Assembly: GCA_051251595.1 (NCBI GenBank)
Contig: JBPOFA010000008.1
Location: forward strand, 136,585-200,584
Source of the DNA: NORP110 sp051251595
GTDB taxonomy: Bacteria; Pseudomonadota; Alphaproteobacteria; Rhodobacterales; Rhodobacteraceae
Direction: 5' to 3'
DNA length: 64,000 bases
Below the pieces are notes generated by a model. It saw nothing but the letters and a program-made list of their open reading frames with translations, had not been told where the DNA came from and ran no database searches. Position numbers and translations under genes: made by a program. Numbering within the stretch: position 1 is the first letter of the stretch; every line of letters starts with the position of its first letter. Positions 26,852 through 36,431 of the stretch are shown one piece after another.

Positions 26852-27778
26852 TCAGGCGGTATCTTCGCCGACCAAGGGCGCTGCATCAAGCGGTGTTTCG
26901 CTGCGGCGCGGCTGAACCAGGAACAAACCTATGAAAATCAACGCCAAAGAGGCCCAAATCCAACTGGAATAGGTTTCCGAAAAGATCAGCATCGCCCAAA
27001 CGATCCCAAATGCAGTGACAAGGTAAGATGTCTGCGCCGCAAAGACGCTGCCGGCCCGCCCAACCAGCCAGACATATGTGGTGTAGGTTGCGGCGTGGAT
27101 GACAGCAGATGTGACCAGGGCCGCATCCGGCAGCCCCCAAGGTGGGCGCGGATCAATCCATTGGCCGCTGAAGACCGCCAGCGGAAAAGCGATGACCATT
27201 CCGACCATCGACGCCCCCAGCAAAACCTGAACCGGGTCACATCCAAAGGTGCCCCATTTGCCAACGACATTGCCTTCAAGCGCGTAGAACATGGGGGCAA
27301 TCAGGGCCAGCGGGATGAAGACCAACGTCGCGGGGTCGGGCAAGCTGGCCTCTGGCACCACAAGGACATAAACGCCGACAAAGCCAAAACACAGCCCGAT
27401 CAGGCGCGGCGCGCTGAACCGGTCATTGCCAAGCGCCAAGGCGATCGGGAATGCAAATAGCGGCATTAGCGAGAGCAGAATAACGACGACACCGGCAGGC
27501 AAATGGCGCAAGGCCTCAAAGGAGGCAGAGTTTGGCAGAACCGTCCCCAGCAGCGCGATAATGATGTAAAGGCGTATTTGCGGCCAGCCGAAGCCGGGCA
27601 ATTTGCGCCGCAGCACTGACACTGTGCCCAGCACGACAACGCCAATCGTGAACTGCCAAAAAATCAGCCCAAAGGACAAATACCCTTCGGACACGGCAAG
27701 TTTGGCCAATGGTGTGGTCAGTCCCCAGCCGATGCCCAACAGGACAAGGACAAGAAACAGAAAGACCCGATCATTCAT
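26852..27778 (-). CDS. DMT superfamily transporter (EamA)
   Basis: This 308-residue protein has about ten membrane segments and two EamA repeats (GIGWGLTTPLAKLAV at the N-terminus, LVTAFGIVWAMLIFSETYS near the C-terminus). Its ATG overlaps the stop of the upstream phosphodiesterase gene by 4 bp (ATGA). It lies 18 bp before the SLC13 gene, so 28587-24697 may be one transcript. Substrate unknown. Confidence 0.87.
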   Translation of the reverse strand: MNDRVFLFLVLVLLGIGWGLTTPLAKLAVSEGYLSFGLIFWQFTIGVVVLGTVSVLRRKLPGFGWPQIRLYIIIALLGTVLPNSASFEALRHLPAGVVVILLSLMPLFAFPIALALGNDRFSAPRLIGLCFGFVGVYVLVVPEASLPDPATLVFIPLALIAPMFYALEGNVVGKWGTFGCDPVQVLLGASMVGMVIAFPLAVFSGQWIDPRPPWGLPDAALVTSAVIHAATYTTYVWLVGRAGSVFAAQTSYLVTAFGIVWAMLIFSETYSSWIWASLALIFIGLFLVQPRRSETPLDAAPLVGEDTA

Positions 27779-28587
27779 GGGCCGGACTGCTGTAACAATC
27801 CACCCTGACGCACCATAACGACGCGCGTGGCCTTGCCCGTTTGATCATCGGTTTCGACGTAAAGCCCCGATACTGTTCCCGGCCCTTCGGCAGGTGTGAA
27901 ACGGCTTTTGGCCATTCCAGTTACAAAACGGCGCATCGGTTCGGTCTTTTCCATTCCGATGACGGAATTATAGTCACCGCACATGCCCGCATCGCTTTGA
28001 AAGGCCGTTCCGCCGGGCAAGATCATCGCATCGGCCGTGGGCACATGCGTGTGAGAGCCGACAACGACGCTGGCCCGGCCATCGCAAAAATGCCCCATGC
28101 CCATTTTCTCTGACGTCGCCTCGCAGTGGATATCGACAAGGCTGGCATTCACCATTCCCCCAAGGGGATGTGCGCGCAAGACCTGATCGGCGGCGGAAAA
28201 CGGATCATCAAACGGGCGTTTCATAAACACCTGTCCCAGCATTTGGGTCACCAGAACCTTGCGGCCCTGCGTCGCTTCAAACACCCGCGCGCCTTTGCCG
28301 GGGGCCGATTTCGCGAAATTTATCGGGCGGATGACACGAGGTTCATTTTCAATGAACTGCATCATGTCACGCTGATCAAAAGCGTGATCGCCCAAAGTCA
28401 GGCAATCCGCGCCTGCCTCTAGCAATAATTTCGCATGAGCCCCGGTCAGCCCGGCGCCGTTGCTGGCGTTTTCACCATTCACGACGACAAAATCCAGCCG
28501 CCATTCTTTGCGCAAACGGGGTAAATGTTCTGCCACGGCAGTCCGTCCAGACCGCCCCATGACATCCCCAAGATATAGAAGTTTCAT
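27775..28587 (-). CDS. YmdB-like metallophosphoesterase (TIGR00282 family)
   Basis: This 270-residue calcineurin-like phosphoesterase of the YmdB group has a dinuclear metal site. Signatures are LGDVMGRSGR at the N-terminus, NGENASNGAG, LGDHAFDQ and GSHTHVPTAD. Bacillus YmdB hydrolyses 2',3'-cyclic nucleotides and affects biofilm and RNA turnover (established for that protein). Cytoplasmic. Confidence 0.92.
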   Translation of the reverse strand: MKLLYLGDVMGRSGRTAVAEHLPRLRKEWRLDFVVVNGENASNGAGLTGAHAKLLLEAGADCLTLGDHAFDQRDMMQFIENEPRVIRPINFAKSAPGKGARVFEATQGRKVLVTQMLGQVFMKRPFDDPFSAADQVLRAHPLGGMVNASLVDIHCEATSEKMGMGHFCDGRASVVVGSHTHVPTADAMILPGGTAFQSDAGMCGDYNSVIGMEKTEPMRRFVTGMAKSRFTPAEGPGTVSGLYVETDDQTGKATRVVMVRQGGLLQQSGP

Positions 28588-28675
28588 AATGTCGGCCTAT
28601 TCCGACTTGGCAAAAGTGACAAGGGCTTGCATCCGGGATCGACGGAAAACCGGCAAATAGAAACGTGGTGCGTTG

Positions 28676-29242
28676 CTAAAAAGCGCGATACCCGGCTTCG
28701 GTCACGACGCCATCAAGACGCTGGTCTGTTGCTTCGACGGGGAGTTTGGCGGCTTCCTGTGCGTCATACGCGATTCCAATGGCCAAGACATCCCCTGCGC
28801 GGCGCAGGTCCTCTAACGTCCGGTCATAAAACCCGCCCCCATAGCCCAACCGGTTTCCGGCCGCGTCAAAGGCAAGCATGGGCAAAAGAACAATATCTGG
28901 AACCACGACCTCATGCTCAGCAGGCACCTGCGCGCCAAAGGGCCCGGGTATCATTGCCATCTTGGGGGTCCAGCGATGGAAATCCAGCTTTTGATCCAGT
29001 CCAGGAATGACCGGCACCGCAATTGTCGCATGCGCTGACAAAGCATGCATAGCGGGTAAAATATCGACCTCTGTGCGGATCGGCATATAGGCAGAGATCA
29101 CTCGCCCCCGCATCGGGGCCAAATGATCCAGTAGTTGTTGCACGACCAATTGACTGCGGGCCGCATCATGCACCGCTTTGCGACGGGCAAAGGCTTGTTT
29201 TCGGCTTTCGGCCTTTTGTTCTGACAGGTCCGCCATCGTCAC
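28676..29242 (-). CDS. 5-formyltetrahydrofolate cyclo-ligase
   Basis: This 188-residue enzyme converts 5-formyl-THF to 5,10-methenyl-THF with ATP. The nucleotide-binding C-terminal signature RLGYGGGFYDRTL is complete, and the N-terminal SRKQAFARRKAVH fits. Two starts are possible: GTG at 29242, which overlaps the mgtE stop by 4 bp, and ATG at 29236. 6S RNA often sits beside this gene in proteobacteria, but the flanks here are too short to hold one. Confidence 0.9.
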   Translation of the reverse strand: MTMADLSEQKAESRKQAFARRKAVHDAARSQLVVQQLLDHLAPMRGRVISAYMPIRTEVDILPAMHALSAHATIAVPVIPGLDQKLDFHRWTPKMAMIPGPFGAQVPAEHEVVVPDIVLLPMLAFDAAGNRLGYGGGFYDRTLEDLRRAGDVLAIGIAYDAQEAAKLPVEATDQRLDGVVTEAGYRAF

Positions 29243-30621
29243 AACAACATGAAAGAGGCCAGCCCCAAAAAGACGAAGAACCCGGTCACATCCGTGACGG
29301 TCGTCACAAAGGGACCAGAGGCCAAGGCCGGATCAACCCCCGCCTTTTCCAACCCGACCGGGATCAAAATACCGGCCAGCGCCGCTGCCGCCAGATTGAC
29401 CACCATTGCCAGCGCCACAACCAGCCCCAACATCGGCATGCCAAACCAAGCCCCCCCGATGACACCCATGACGACAGCAAAGACCAGCCCGTTCAGCAAA
29501 CCGACCAGCACTTCGCGCCTTATGACCCGCGCAAGGTTGGCGCCGGTAAGGTCTTTGGTCGCGATTGAACGCACCGCAACCGTCAAGGTTTGTGTCCCCG
29601 CGTTGCCCCCCATAGAGGCGACGATCGGCATCAGAACGGCCAATGCAACGAGTTTTTCAATCGCCCCCTCAAAAACCGCGATGACAAGCGAGGCGACAAT
29701 GGCGGTGACCAAATTGACCGCCAGCCAGGGCAATCTTTGGCGCGCGGTTTCAAGCGTATTGTCCGACAGGCTGCTTTCGCCCACCCCGGCCATGCGCAAC
29801 ATGTCTTCTTCGTGCTCTTCATCCAAAACGGCCATGGCGTCGTCAATCGTGACAACCCCAACCAGACGGTCATTCTTGTCAACAACGGGGGCTGAAATCA
29901 GGTGATATTGATTGAACGCATAGGCAACATCCGCTTCGTCTTCTTCCACATTGAAAACACGAAATGTTTTCTCTTGGACATCCTTAAGTGGCGTGTCCCG
30001 CTTGGTCGAAAGGATACGCCCAAGTGTCACGTTTCCGACCGGTTCCAAGCGCGGATTGACCAAGGTCAGGTGATAGAACTGATCAGGCAGTTTTTCAGAT
30101 GAGCGGATGAAATCAATCGCCTCGCCCACGGTCCAATGTTCAGGCCCGATAACGACTTCGCGCTGCATCAGACGCCCGGCACTGTATTCGGGATAGTTCA
30201 GCGCCTGTTCCGCGGCGACACGGTCTGAATCTTCCAGCGCCTCGAGCAGCGTTTCCTGACTGGATTCAGGCAGATATTCTAGGATGTCCACCACGTCATC
30301 GGATTCAAGATCGCGCACAGCGTCGGCCAGAACCTGTGGGGACAGTTGATCAATGATTTCTTCGCGCAGACCTTCGTCCAGCTCTGACAGAACCTCACCG
30401 TCAAAGTTTTTGCCGTAAAGCCGGATCAGGTCTGTCCGCTCTGATTCACTGATTTGTTCCAGAAGGTCGGCGACGTCCGCCGCGTGCAGCGGTTCCATCA
30501 ACGCGCTGAGCAGTTCAGCCTCGCCATTTACGGCGGCTTCACAGATCGCGTTCACATGATTTTTGTCGAGCTCATAGACGTCGTCATCCCGGTCTTCTTG
30601 TGTCTCGACAATTTCACTCAT
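29239..30621 (-). CDS. mgtE: Magnesium transporter MgtE
   Basis: This 460-residue Mg2+ channel of the inner membrane has an N-terminal superhelical domain of acidic repeats (from about residue 40), paired CBS domains (residues about 140-255) and a five-helix pore domain. GGNAGTQTLTV and TDVTGFFVFLGLASF are pore signatures. ATG at 30621 is preceded by GGAAGGGCG; the frame extends 12 codons further. In this family Mg2+ binding between the N and CBS domains closes the pore. Confidence 0.94.
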   Translation of the reverse strand: MSEIVETQEDRDDDVYELDKNHVNAICEAAVNGEAELLSALMEPLHAADVADLLEQISESERTDLIRLYGKNFDGEVLSELDEGLREEIIDQLSPQVLADAVRDLESDDVVDILEYLPESSQETLLEALEDSDRVAAEQALNYPEYSAGRLMQREVVIGPEHWTVGEAIDFIRSSEKLPDQFYHLTLVNPRLEPVGNVTLGRILSTKRDTPLKDVQEKTFRVFNVEEDEADVAYAFNQYHLISAPVVDKNDRLVGVVTIDDAMAVLDEEHEEDMLRMAGVGESSLSDNTLETARQRLPWLAVNLVTAIVASLVIAVFEGAIEKLVALAVLMPIVASMGGNAGTQTLTVAVRSIATKDLTGANLARVIRREVLVGLLNGLVFAVVMGVIGGAWFGMPMLGLVVALAMVVNLAAAALAGILIPVGLEKAGVDPALASGPFVTTVTDVTGFFVFLGLASFMLL

Positions 30622-30742
30622 GGCACGCCCTTCCGCTTGCTGGCACATTAGGCACAACGGGTTTGAAAAAACAGCTCTATTGGGTGATTTACGCTGCCAA
30701 TTTCAACCCCTAATATCGCTCTGTCACAAGATCGGAAAACAC

Positions 30743-32047
30743 ATGACCACTTCTTCACTCTTATTGGGGCAAACCCTGGAATTCACCGGCGACCCGTTTC
30801 ATGCCCCGATTGAGGATGCAACCCGCTGGCGACGGCGCGGCGGGGTTTTGGTGCGCGACGGTAAAATCGTCGAAACCGGAGAAGCAGACGCGCTTGTGGC
30901 GGCCCATCCTCGGGCAACAGTTTTCGATTATGGTTCGGATCTGATCACCGCAGGCTTTATCGACGCCCACGCGCATTTTCCGCAGACCGCGATGATCGCC
31001 AGCTGGGGAAAGCGGCTGATCGATTGGCTGAATGCCTACACCTTCCCCGAGGAGCTGCGGTTTGCCGACACGGCCTATGCGCAAGAAATCGCAGAGCGGT
31101 ATTTTGATCTGACCCTGTCCAATGGCACAACGACAACGGCCAGTTTTTGCACGGTGCATCCAGACAGCGTTGACGCGTATTTTGGCGCAGCGGAACGCCG
31201 TGGTCTGCGCGTTGTGGGGGGCAAGACCTGCATGGATCGCAATGCGCCCGATGGTTTGTTGGACACGGCCCAAAGCGGCTATGATCAAAGTAAGGCTTTG
31301 CTGGAAAAATGGCACAATCGCGGGCGTTTGGAATATGCCATCACGCCCCGGTTTTCGCCCACCTCTACGCCGGAACAACTGGCCGCTATGGGGGCACTTT
31401 GGGCAGAAAACCCAGACTGTTTGATGCAGACCCATTTGTCCGAACAGGTGGATGAAGTCGCCTGGGTGGCTGAACTTTACCCAGATGCGCGCGATTACCT
31501 GGACAGTTACGAAGAACATGGCCTGGTTGGGCCTGGTGCGATGTTTGGCCATTCCATCTATCTGACCGACCGCGAACAGGCACGAATAAAAGAGTCCGAT
31601 GCCGCGCTGATCCACTGCCCCACCTCAAACACGTTCATTGGGTCTGGTCTGTTCGACATGGCCGGTTTGATGGCACAGGGCCAAAGGATTGGGCTGGCCA
31701 CGGATACCGGTGGCGGGTCTTCTTTTTCCATGCTGCGCACGATGGCCGCTGCTTATGAGATCTCGCAACTTCGCGGAACGGCGCTTCACGCGGCGCAATT
31801 GTATTGGCTGGCCACGGTCGGCTCTGCCCGATCGATGCGGCTGGACGGTAAGATTGGCAATTTGACCAAAGGGTTAGAGGCTGATCTGACGGTTCTGGAC
31901 CTGTCGTCCACCCCCGCAATTGCCCAACGATCTGCTTGTGCAAATGACTTTTGGGAGGCGTTGTTTCCGACCATCATGATGGGCGATGACCGCGCCATCA
32001 AGGATGTGTGGATCGGTGGCACCCGCTTCGAGGCGCCGCAAGCTTAA
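30743..32047 (+). CDS. guaD: Guanine deaminase
   Basis: This 434-residue zinc amidohydrolase converts guanine to xanthine. The metal motif is HAHFPQ in FIDAHAHFPQT; the later signature is QTHLSEQVDEV, with His/Glu, and Asp in GLATDTGGGSSFS. The ATG at 30743 is chosen over a frame extension of 41 codons because the family starts near the LLLGQTLEFTGDP strand. It diverges from mgtE with a 121 bp intergenic region. An 8-oxoguanine deaminase of the same superfamily lies 0.5 kb away. Confidence 0.92.
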   Translation: MTTSSLLLGQTLEFTGDPFHAPIEDATRWRRRGGVLVRDGKIVETGEADALVAAHPRATVFDYGSDLITAGFIDAHAHFPQTAMIASWGKRLIDWLNAYTFPEELRFADTAYAQEIAERYFDLTLSNGTTTTASFCTVHPDSVDAYFGAAERRGLRVVGGKTCMDRNAPDGLLDTAQSGYDQSKALLEKWHNRGRLEYAITPRFSPTSTPEQLAAMGALWAENPDCLMQTHLSEQVDEVAWVAELYPDARDYLDSYEEHGLVGPGAMFGHSIYLTDREQARIKESDAALIHCPTSNTFIGSGLFDMAGLMAQGQRIGLATDTGGGSSFSMLRTMAAAYEISQLRGTALHAAQLYWLATVGSARSMRLDGKIGNLTKGLEADLTVLDLSSTPAIAQRSACANDFWEALFPTIMMGDDRAIKDVWIGGTRFEAPQA

Positions 32048-32062
32048 ACTCGCGGCGTCGGA

Positions 32063-32518
32063 TCAACAGCCCGGGCGCCCCAAAAGCAGAACCCAATAAT
32101 TGCCCGGGGCGCTGGCAAATCCGAACTGGGTCGCGCTTTTGGACAGGATGTTTTCGCGGTGGCCCTTGGAATTCATCCAGGATTTAAAGACCTCTGTTTG
32201 CGTCAGCTGGTCCCTTGCGATGTTTTCCGCGAGGAAGCAAAAGGAATAGCCTTGGGCCAAGGCGCGTTGCGAAGCTGTGCCGCCCTCGGGGCTGGTATGA
32301 GATAGATACCCCCGTGAGGCCATGTCGTTGGCGTGCAGCTGCGCCGCCTTTTCAAGCTGGTAGGACTTGGTGACCGGTGAAAGACCGTTTTGGCTGCGTT
32401 CGGCGTTGATCAGTTCCTGAAAACCGTCCGTCTTCAATGACGCTTTTGGTTGCGCACCGCAGCCCACCAACACGGCCAAGCCCATAAACACCATCAACGC
32501 ACGCAAACCAGCAAACAT
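32063..32518 (-). CDS. CAP/SCP-domain lipoprotein
   Basis: This 151-residue lipoprotein has the lipobox LVGC after a hydrophobic core. The CAP domain begins with LINAERSQNGL; the HANDMASRGYLSHTSPEGG strand and GHRENIL motif are typical, with paired His and Glu. The ATG at 32518 has AGAGGGTG upstream and is preferred to the TTG two codons earlier. CAP domains bind lipids or act on cell wall; the role here is unknown. Confidence 0.86.
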   Translation of the reverse strand: MFAGLRALMVFMGLAVLVGCGAQPKASLKTDGFQELINAERSQNGLSPVTKSYQLEKAAQLHANDMASRGYLSHTSPEGGTASQRALAQGYSFCFLAENIARDQLTQTEVFKSWMNSKGHRENILSKSATQFGFASAPGNYWVLLLGRPGC

Positions 32519-32538
32519 GATCAAACACCCTCTTTTTG

Positions 32539-33879
32539 TTACCCGGCGGCGAGCTTCATCGCCAAACGGTTTTGTTTTTCAATGACTTTCGGCAGATCAA
32601 TCGTCGCAATCTGACCATCCCGCACAACTTGGCGGCCTTCCACGAATAAATCTTTAACGCGGGTCGGGCCGGCCAACAACAGCGCCGCCGGATCCCAGCT
32701 GCCCGCGCTTTCGATACCAGAGACGTCCCAAATCGCCACATCCGCGCGTTTGCCGACCGCAAGCTGACCGCAATCGTCGCGCCCCAAAACAGCCGCGCCC
32801 CCGCGCGTCGCGATTTCCAACGCCTCGCGGGCTGACATCGCGTCCGCCCCGTTTTGAACTCGTTGAAGCAACATCGCCTGGCGGGCCTCGGCCACCAGGT
32901 TGCCTGCGTCATTGGACGCTGATCCATCGACGCCCAAACCAACCTTTACGCCGGAATCCCGCATCGACCGCACTGGCGCAATTCCGGACCCAAGGCGACA
33001 ATTCGAACTTGGGCAATGGGCCACCCCCGTGCGCGTCCGGGCGAAAAGATCAATTTCCGAACCATCCAGCTTTACGCAATGTGCATGCCAGACATCATCG
33101 CCCGTCCAGCCCAGATCCTCTGCATATTGTCCGGGACGGCAGCCGAAGTTCGCCAGAGAATAGGCGATGTCCTCGTCATTTTCGGCCAAATGCGTGTGCA
33201 ACATCACACCTTTGTCCCGCGCCAAAACGGCCGCATCGCGCATCAGATCGCGACTGACGGAAAACGGCGAACAGGGGGCTATCCCGACACGCACCATGGC
33301 CCCGACCCTATCGTCATGAAAGGCATCAATGACGCGGATCGAATCCTCTAGGATCGCCGGTTCCTGTTCCACAAGATCATCCGGGGGCAAACCTCCGTCG
33401 CTTTCCCCAATCGACATCGCACCCCGCGTTGCGTGAAACCGCAGGCCGATCTCTTGGGCAGCGGCGATTGTGTCATCCAGCCGGGCGCCATTGGGGTAAA
33501 GGTAAAGATGGTCAGAGCTCAGCGTGCAGCCAGACAGCGCCAATTCCGCCAAACCAATCTGGGCAGAGACATGCATTTCTTCTGGGCCAAAGCGTTGCCA
33601 GATCGGATAGAGCGTTTGCAGCCAGCCAAACAACAGCGCATCCTGACCGCCCGGAACCGCGCGGGTCAATGTTTGGTAAAGATGGTGATGGGTGTTCACC
33701 AGACCCGGCGTCACGACGCAACCGCCCGCCCACAGCACCTCTGCATCTGAAGTCAGCCCCTGCCCGATCTCTGCGATGACACCGTCGCGCAGCAGAATAT
33801 CCGCCCCGGCCAGTTCCCGACGATCATCGTCCATCGTCAGGATATGATCTGCCCCTTTGATCAAATATTCAGAAGCCAT
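32539..33879 (-). CDS. 8-oxoguanine deaminase
   Basis: This 446-residue amidohydrolase converts 8-oxoguanine to urate. The N-terminus ASEYLIKGADHILTMDD, zinc motif NTHHHLYQTL and the HTHLAENDEDI segment match the group, and the ending has GLGVDGSASNDAGNL with the metal-binding Asp. ATG at 33879 is preceded by AAGGATTTAAG. With guaD converging on the far side of a CAP lipoprotein, two purine deaminases sit within 3 kb, consistent with purine salvage or breakdown. Confidence 0.88.
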   Translation of the reverse strand: MASEYLIKGADHILTMDDDRRELAGADILLRDGVIAEIGQGLTSDAEVLWAGGCVVTPGLVNTHHHLYQTLTRAVPGGQDALLFGWLQTLYPIWQRFGPEEMHVSAQIGLAELALSGCTLSSDHLYLYPNGARLDDTIAAAQEIGLRFHATRGAMSIGESDGGLPPDDLVEQEPAILEDSIRVIDAFHDDRVGAMVRVGIAPCSPFSVSRDLMRDAAVLARDKGVMLHTHLAENDEDIAYSLANFGCRPGQYAEDLGWTGDDVWHAHCVKLDGSEIDLFARTRTGVAHCPSSNCRLGSGIAPVRSMRDSGVKVGLGVDGSASNDAGNLVAEARQAMLLQRVQNGADAMSAREALEIATRGGAAVLGRDDCGQLAVGKRADVAIWDVSGIESAGSWDPAALLLAGPTRVKDLFVEGRQVVRDGQIATIDLPKVIEKQNRLAMKLAAG

Positions 33880-33894
33880 CTTAAATCCTTTGGA

Positions 33895-34707
33895 TTAGTC
33901 CTGTGGAGCCCTGCGCAGGATGTCCAGCGCTGCCGCATGCAGATCGGCGCTCGCCGCTGCCAGCACCCTGCCGCCTTCATGCACCGGATTGCCTTGCCAA
34001 TCGCTGACGATGCCCCCCGCAGCGGTGATCACTGCAATCGGGGCCTGAACGTCATAGGCAAACAACCCGGCTTCGACCACCAGATCTATTTGTCCGGCAG
34101 CCAGCAAGGCATAGGCGTAACAATCCATCCCGTACCGGGTCAGGCGCACCTTTTCCACGATCTGGCGAAACGCCGCCGCTTCGGTCGGGGTGCCAACCTC
34201 TGGGAATGTGGAAAACAAAATGGCATCCGAAAGGGATGCGGCTGGTTTGACCCCAAGGGGACGGATATCTGTGCCGCGCTGTATCTGAGAAATCCCCGGA
34301 CCGCCAACGAACCGTTCGCCGGTGTAGGGCTGATCAATGATCCCGAAAATCGGCCCATCCGCGTCGCGAACAGAAATCAGCGTGCCCCAAGTGGGTGTCC
34401 CGCTCATATAGCCGCGGGTGCCATCGATTGGGTCCAGCACCCAGGTCAGTCCAGAGGTGCCAGGCGTTTGCCCGTGTTCCTCGCCCAGAATCGCATCGTC
34501 GGGCCGCATCTTTTGGAGCACCGCGCGAATGGCCAGCTCTGCCTCTTGATCGGCACGCGTCACGGGATCGAACCCTGCCGCCGCCTTATTGGCGGTGTCC
34601 AGCCGGTCCGATCGAAAATATGAAAGCGTTATGGATTTAGCAGCATCAGCCGCAGCGTTGGCCGCCGCGGCAAAAGACTCTACGTCTGATTTTGAATATT
34701 GTGTCAT
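33895..34707 (-). CDS. Inositol monophosphatase family phosphatase, HisN-like
   Basis: This 270-residue Mg2+-dependent phosphatase has metal motifs GEEHG, DPIDGTRGY (the classic D-P-I-D-G-T) and the C-terminal AYDVQAPIAVITAAGG. Overall it resembles the histidinol-phosphatase HisN subgroup; inositol-1-phosphatase or PAP phosphatase activity remains possible. It lies 15 bp upstream of the 8-oxoguanine deaminase gene on the same strand. Confidence 0.85.
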   Translation of the reverse strand: MTQYSKSDVESFAAAANAAADAAKSITLSYFRSDRLDTANKAAAGFDPVTRADQEAELAIRAVLQKMRPDDAILGEEHGQTPGTSGLTWVLDPIDGTRGYMSGTPTWGTLISVRDADGPIFGIIDQPYTGERFVGGPGISQIQRGTDIRPLGVKPAASLSDAILFSTFPEVGTPTEAAAFRQIVEKVRLTRYGMDCYAYALLAAGQIDLVVEAGLFAYDVQAPIAVITAAGGIVSDWQGNPVHEGGRVLAAASADLHAAALDILRRAPQD

Positions 34708-34755
34708 GGTACCCCGCCGACTGCCCTAGTTGGGTAGCGGCGCGGCATTGGACCG

Positions 34756-35127
34756 TCAAGAGTCGGACAGGACTCTGGCAAGTTCAAAAAGACGACGGCG
34801 CTGGTTTTCAGGAATGGCGTAGTAGGAACGAACCAGTTCCAACGCTTCTTTATCTGCCATGATGTCGCCGGGCACGAGCGTGTTTTCCGCAGCCGATGCA
34901 TCAACCTGTTCGTCAATGCCTTCGAAAAAGAAGCTGACCGGAACTTCAAGGGCTTCCGCGATGTCCCAAAGCCTGGAAGCGCTGACCCGGTTCATGCCGG
35001 TTTCGTACTTCTGAATTTGCTGGAATTTGATGCCAACTTTTTCGGCGAGCTGCTGTTGGGTCATCCCAACCATCCACCGGCGGTGGCGAACTCTTTTTCC
35101 GACGTGTACATCTACAGGATGTTTCAT
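34756..35127 (-). CDS. XRE-type helix-turn-helix regulator
   Basis: This 123-residue DNA-binding protein has a Cro/C1 HTH at about residues 10-65 (MTQQQLAEKVGIKFQQIQKY, then ETGMNRVSASRLWDIAEALE) and a short helical C-terminus (ALELVRSYYAIPENQRRRLFE). This compact form is widespread in alphaproteobacteria. AAGGAATG lies a few bases before the ATG. A long AT-rich region precedes it. Targets unknown. Confidence 0.9.
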   Translation of the reverse strand: MKHPVDVHVGKRVRHRRWMVGMTQQQLAEKVGIKFQQIQKYETGMNRVSASRLWDIAEALEVPVSFFFEGIDEQVDASAAENTLVPGDIMADKEALELVRSYYAIPENQRRRLFELARVLSDS

Positions 35128-35516
35128 GGCACCATTCCTTATTCGTTAAACGTGCAAACTGAAAATCACACTCTTTACACCACCCTCAACCTGTACTTTT
35201 AGACAGGTCTTTGCGACGAAATTTTTTTATGTTTTATTTCAGTTACTTATAAATATTAAAGTCGTTTAGCAGGTCAGAATTTTTCCAATTTGCAATTCGT
35301 TTACATTTCAACTCATAGGCGTTTATGCAAATTGCAAAAGGAACCGTCACGGAATTCACAAGATTCCACAACAACCAGCTATACTCTTTTTAGTTGAGTG
35401 ACTGAATGATGGCCAGACTCATTTTTCGTGCAGCCGCACAACCGGCGGAAATCGGCACAAGATCGCCCCGCGCCTCTTCTGACAACGGCCTCTTGCTCCC
35501 CAAAATCTTGCAGGAC
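35128..35516. other. AT-rich gene-free region upstream of the XRE gene
   Basis: This stretch of 389 bp is clearly richer in A and T than its surroundings, with runs such as AAATTTTTTTATG. It holds the promoter region of the XRE gene and the 3' flank of the LysR gene. A pair TGCAAAT-TGCAAAA (35326-35339) is visible but has 7 bp spacing, unlike the pcc operators. No gene is seen. Confidence 0.55.
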
Positions 35517-36389
35517 TCAGGCGACGGATTGTATCGGTTTGGCCGCGAAGGCCTGGCGCACATAAGAGGCCAAGTCATCCACCGTCCGCCCCTTTGTGGG
35601 ATCAGACAGATACATGTTGATTTTGACAGAGGCCAATTCCGGCAGGGCGCCGCCGTGCTGTATGATCTCGGATTGCGCCATGGATGTACCAGTGATCATC
35701 GCATGCACGGCAAGGTCAGCGCTCACACTTGCCTCTATGGTTCTGGATTGTTCCGATTCAATTGCCATTTCCCACGGTACGCCGGCCTGATTTAACGCAG
35801 CCTGAACCCTTTGCCGAAATATGCAGCCATGCTCAAAGGCCAGGCGCAAGGGCCGTTGCTTCCAGGCAGAACCGCCAGGGGCGCCGATCCAAACCAAGGG
35901 CAGTTCTGTCAATGTTTCGCCGCCGGCGTCGCAATCCCCTTCTGTTGCCAGAATGAGATCACATTCCCCGCGCGAGAATTGTTGCTTTAGGCGTTTCGTG
36001 AACGAAGACATCAGCTGCACCTTGACCCGAGGGTATTCGATATTGAACCGGCGCAAGACCTGAGGGATAGCCGGGTACACAATGTCATGAGGCACCCCAA
36101 GGACCACTTCCCCTTCAAACGCCTGGTGGGTCAGCCTTGCGTAAACCTCGTCATTAAGCGCCAACATTTTGCGCGCATATCCCAACATCTGCTCGCCCGC
36201 GGCTGTCAGGGTGACGGCACGCGAGGACCGGTCAAGCAATTGCAGATCAAGCCCTTCTTCCAGCCGCTTAAGCTGCATAGAGACCGCAGATTGCGTCAGG
36301 TTCAACAGCCCCGCAGCGCGGGTCACCCCGCCGGAATCGGCAACAGCAACAAAAGAGCGCAGCGCAGTCAGGTCGAGATTTCTTGGCAT
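35517..36389 (-). CDS. LysR-family transcriptional regulator
   Basis: This 290-residue regulator has a winged HTH in residues 1-60 (NLDLTALRSFVAVADSGGVT, then RAAGLLNLTQSAVSMQLKRL) and a periplasmic-binding-like effector domain with SSFTKRLKQQFSRGECDLIL. ATG at 36389 follows AAGGATTG; an extension of 11 codons lacks family similarity. It is divergent from the DUF1127 gene, the usual layout for a LysR protein controlling its neighbour. Confidence 0.9.
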   Translation of the reverse strand: MPRNLDLTALRSFVAVADSGGVTRAAGLLNLTQSAVSMQLKRLEEGLDLQLLDRSSRAVTLTAAGEQMLGYARKMLALNDEVYARLTHQAFEGEVVLGVPHDIVYPAIPQVLRRFNIEYPRVKVQLMSSFTKRLKQQFSRGECDLILATEGDCDAGGETLTELPLVWIGAPGGSAWKQRPLRLAFEHGCIFRQRVQAALNQAGVPWEMAIESEQSRTIEASVSADLAVHAMITGTSMAQSEIIQHGGALPELASVKINMYLSDPTKGRTVDDLASYVRQAFAAKPIQSVA

Positions 36390-36431
36390 ATCACAATCCT
36401 TGATGATGAACCGAATAAACATTCATTTTAC

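Noticed and set aside
28588..28675. 6S RNA beside the 5-formyl-THF cyclo-ligase gene
   Set aside because: The interval is only 88 bp, and the other side of the ligase gene overlaps mgtE, so the usual 150-200 nt RNA does not fit.
35326..35340. TGCAAATTGCAAAA as a third ScfR/PccR site
   Set aside because: The half-site spacing is 7 bp instead of 8 and there is no TTTGCAAA palindrome beside it; AT-rich context makes chance likely.
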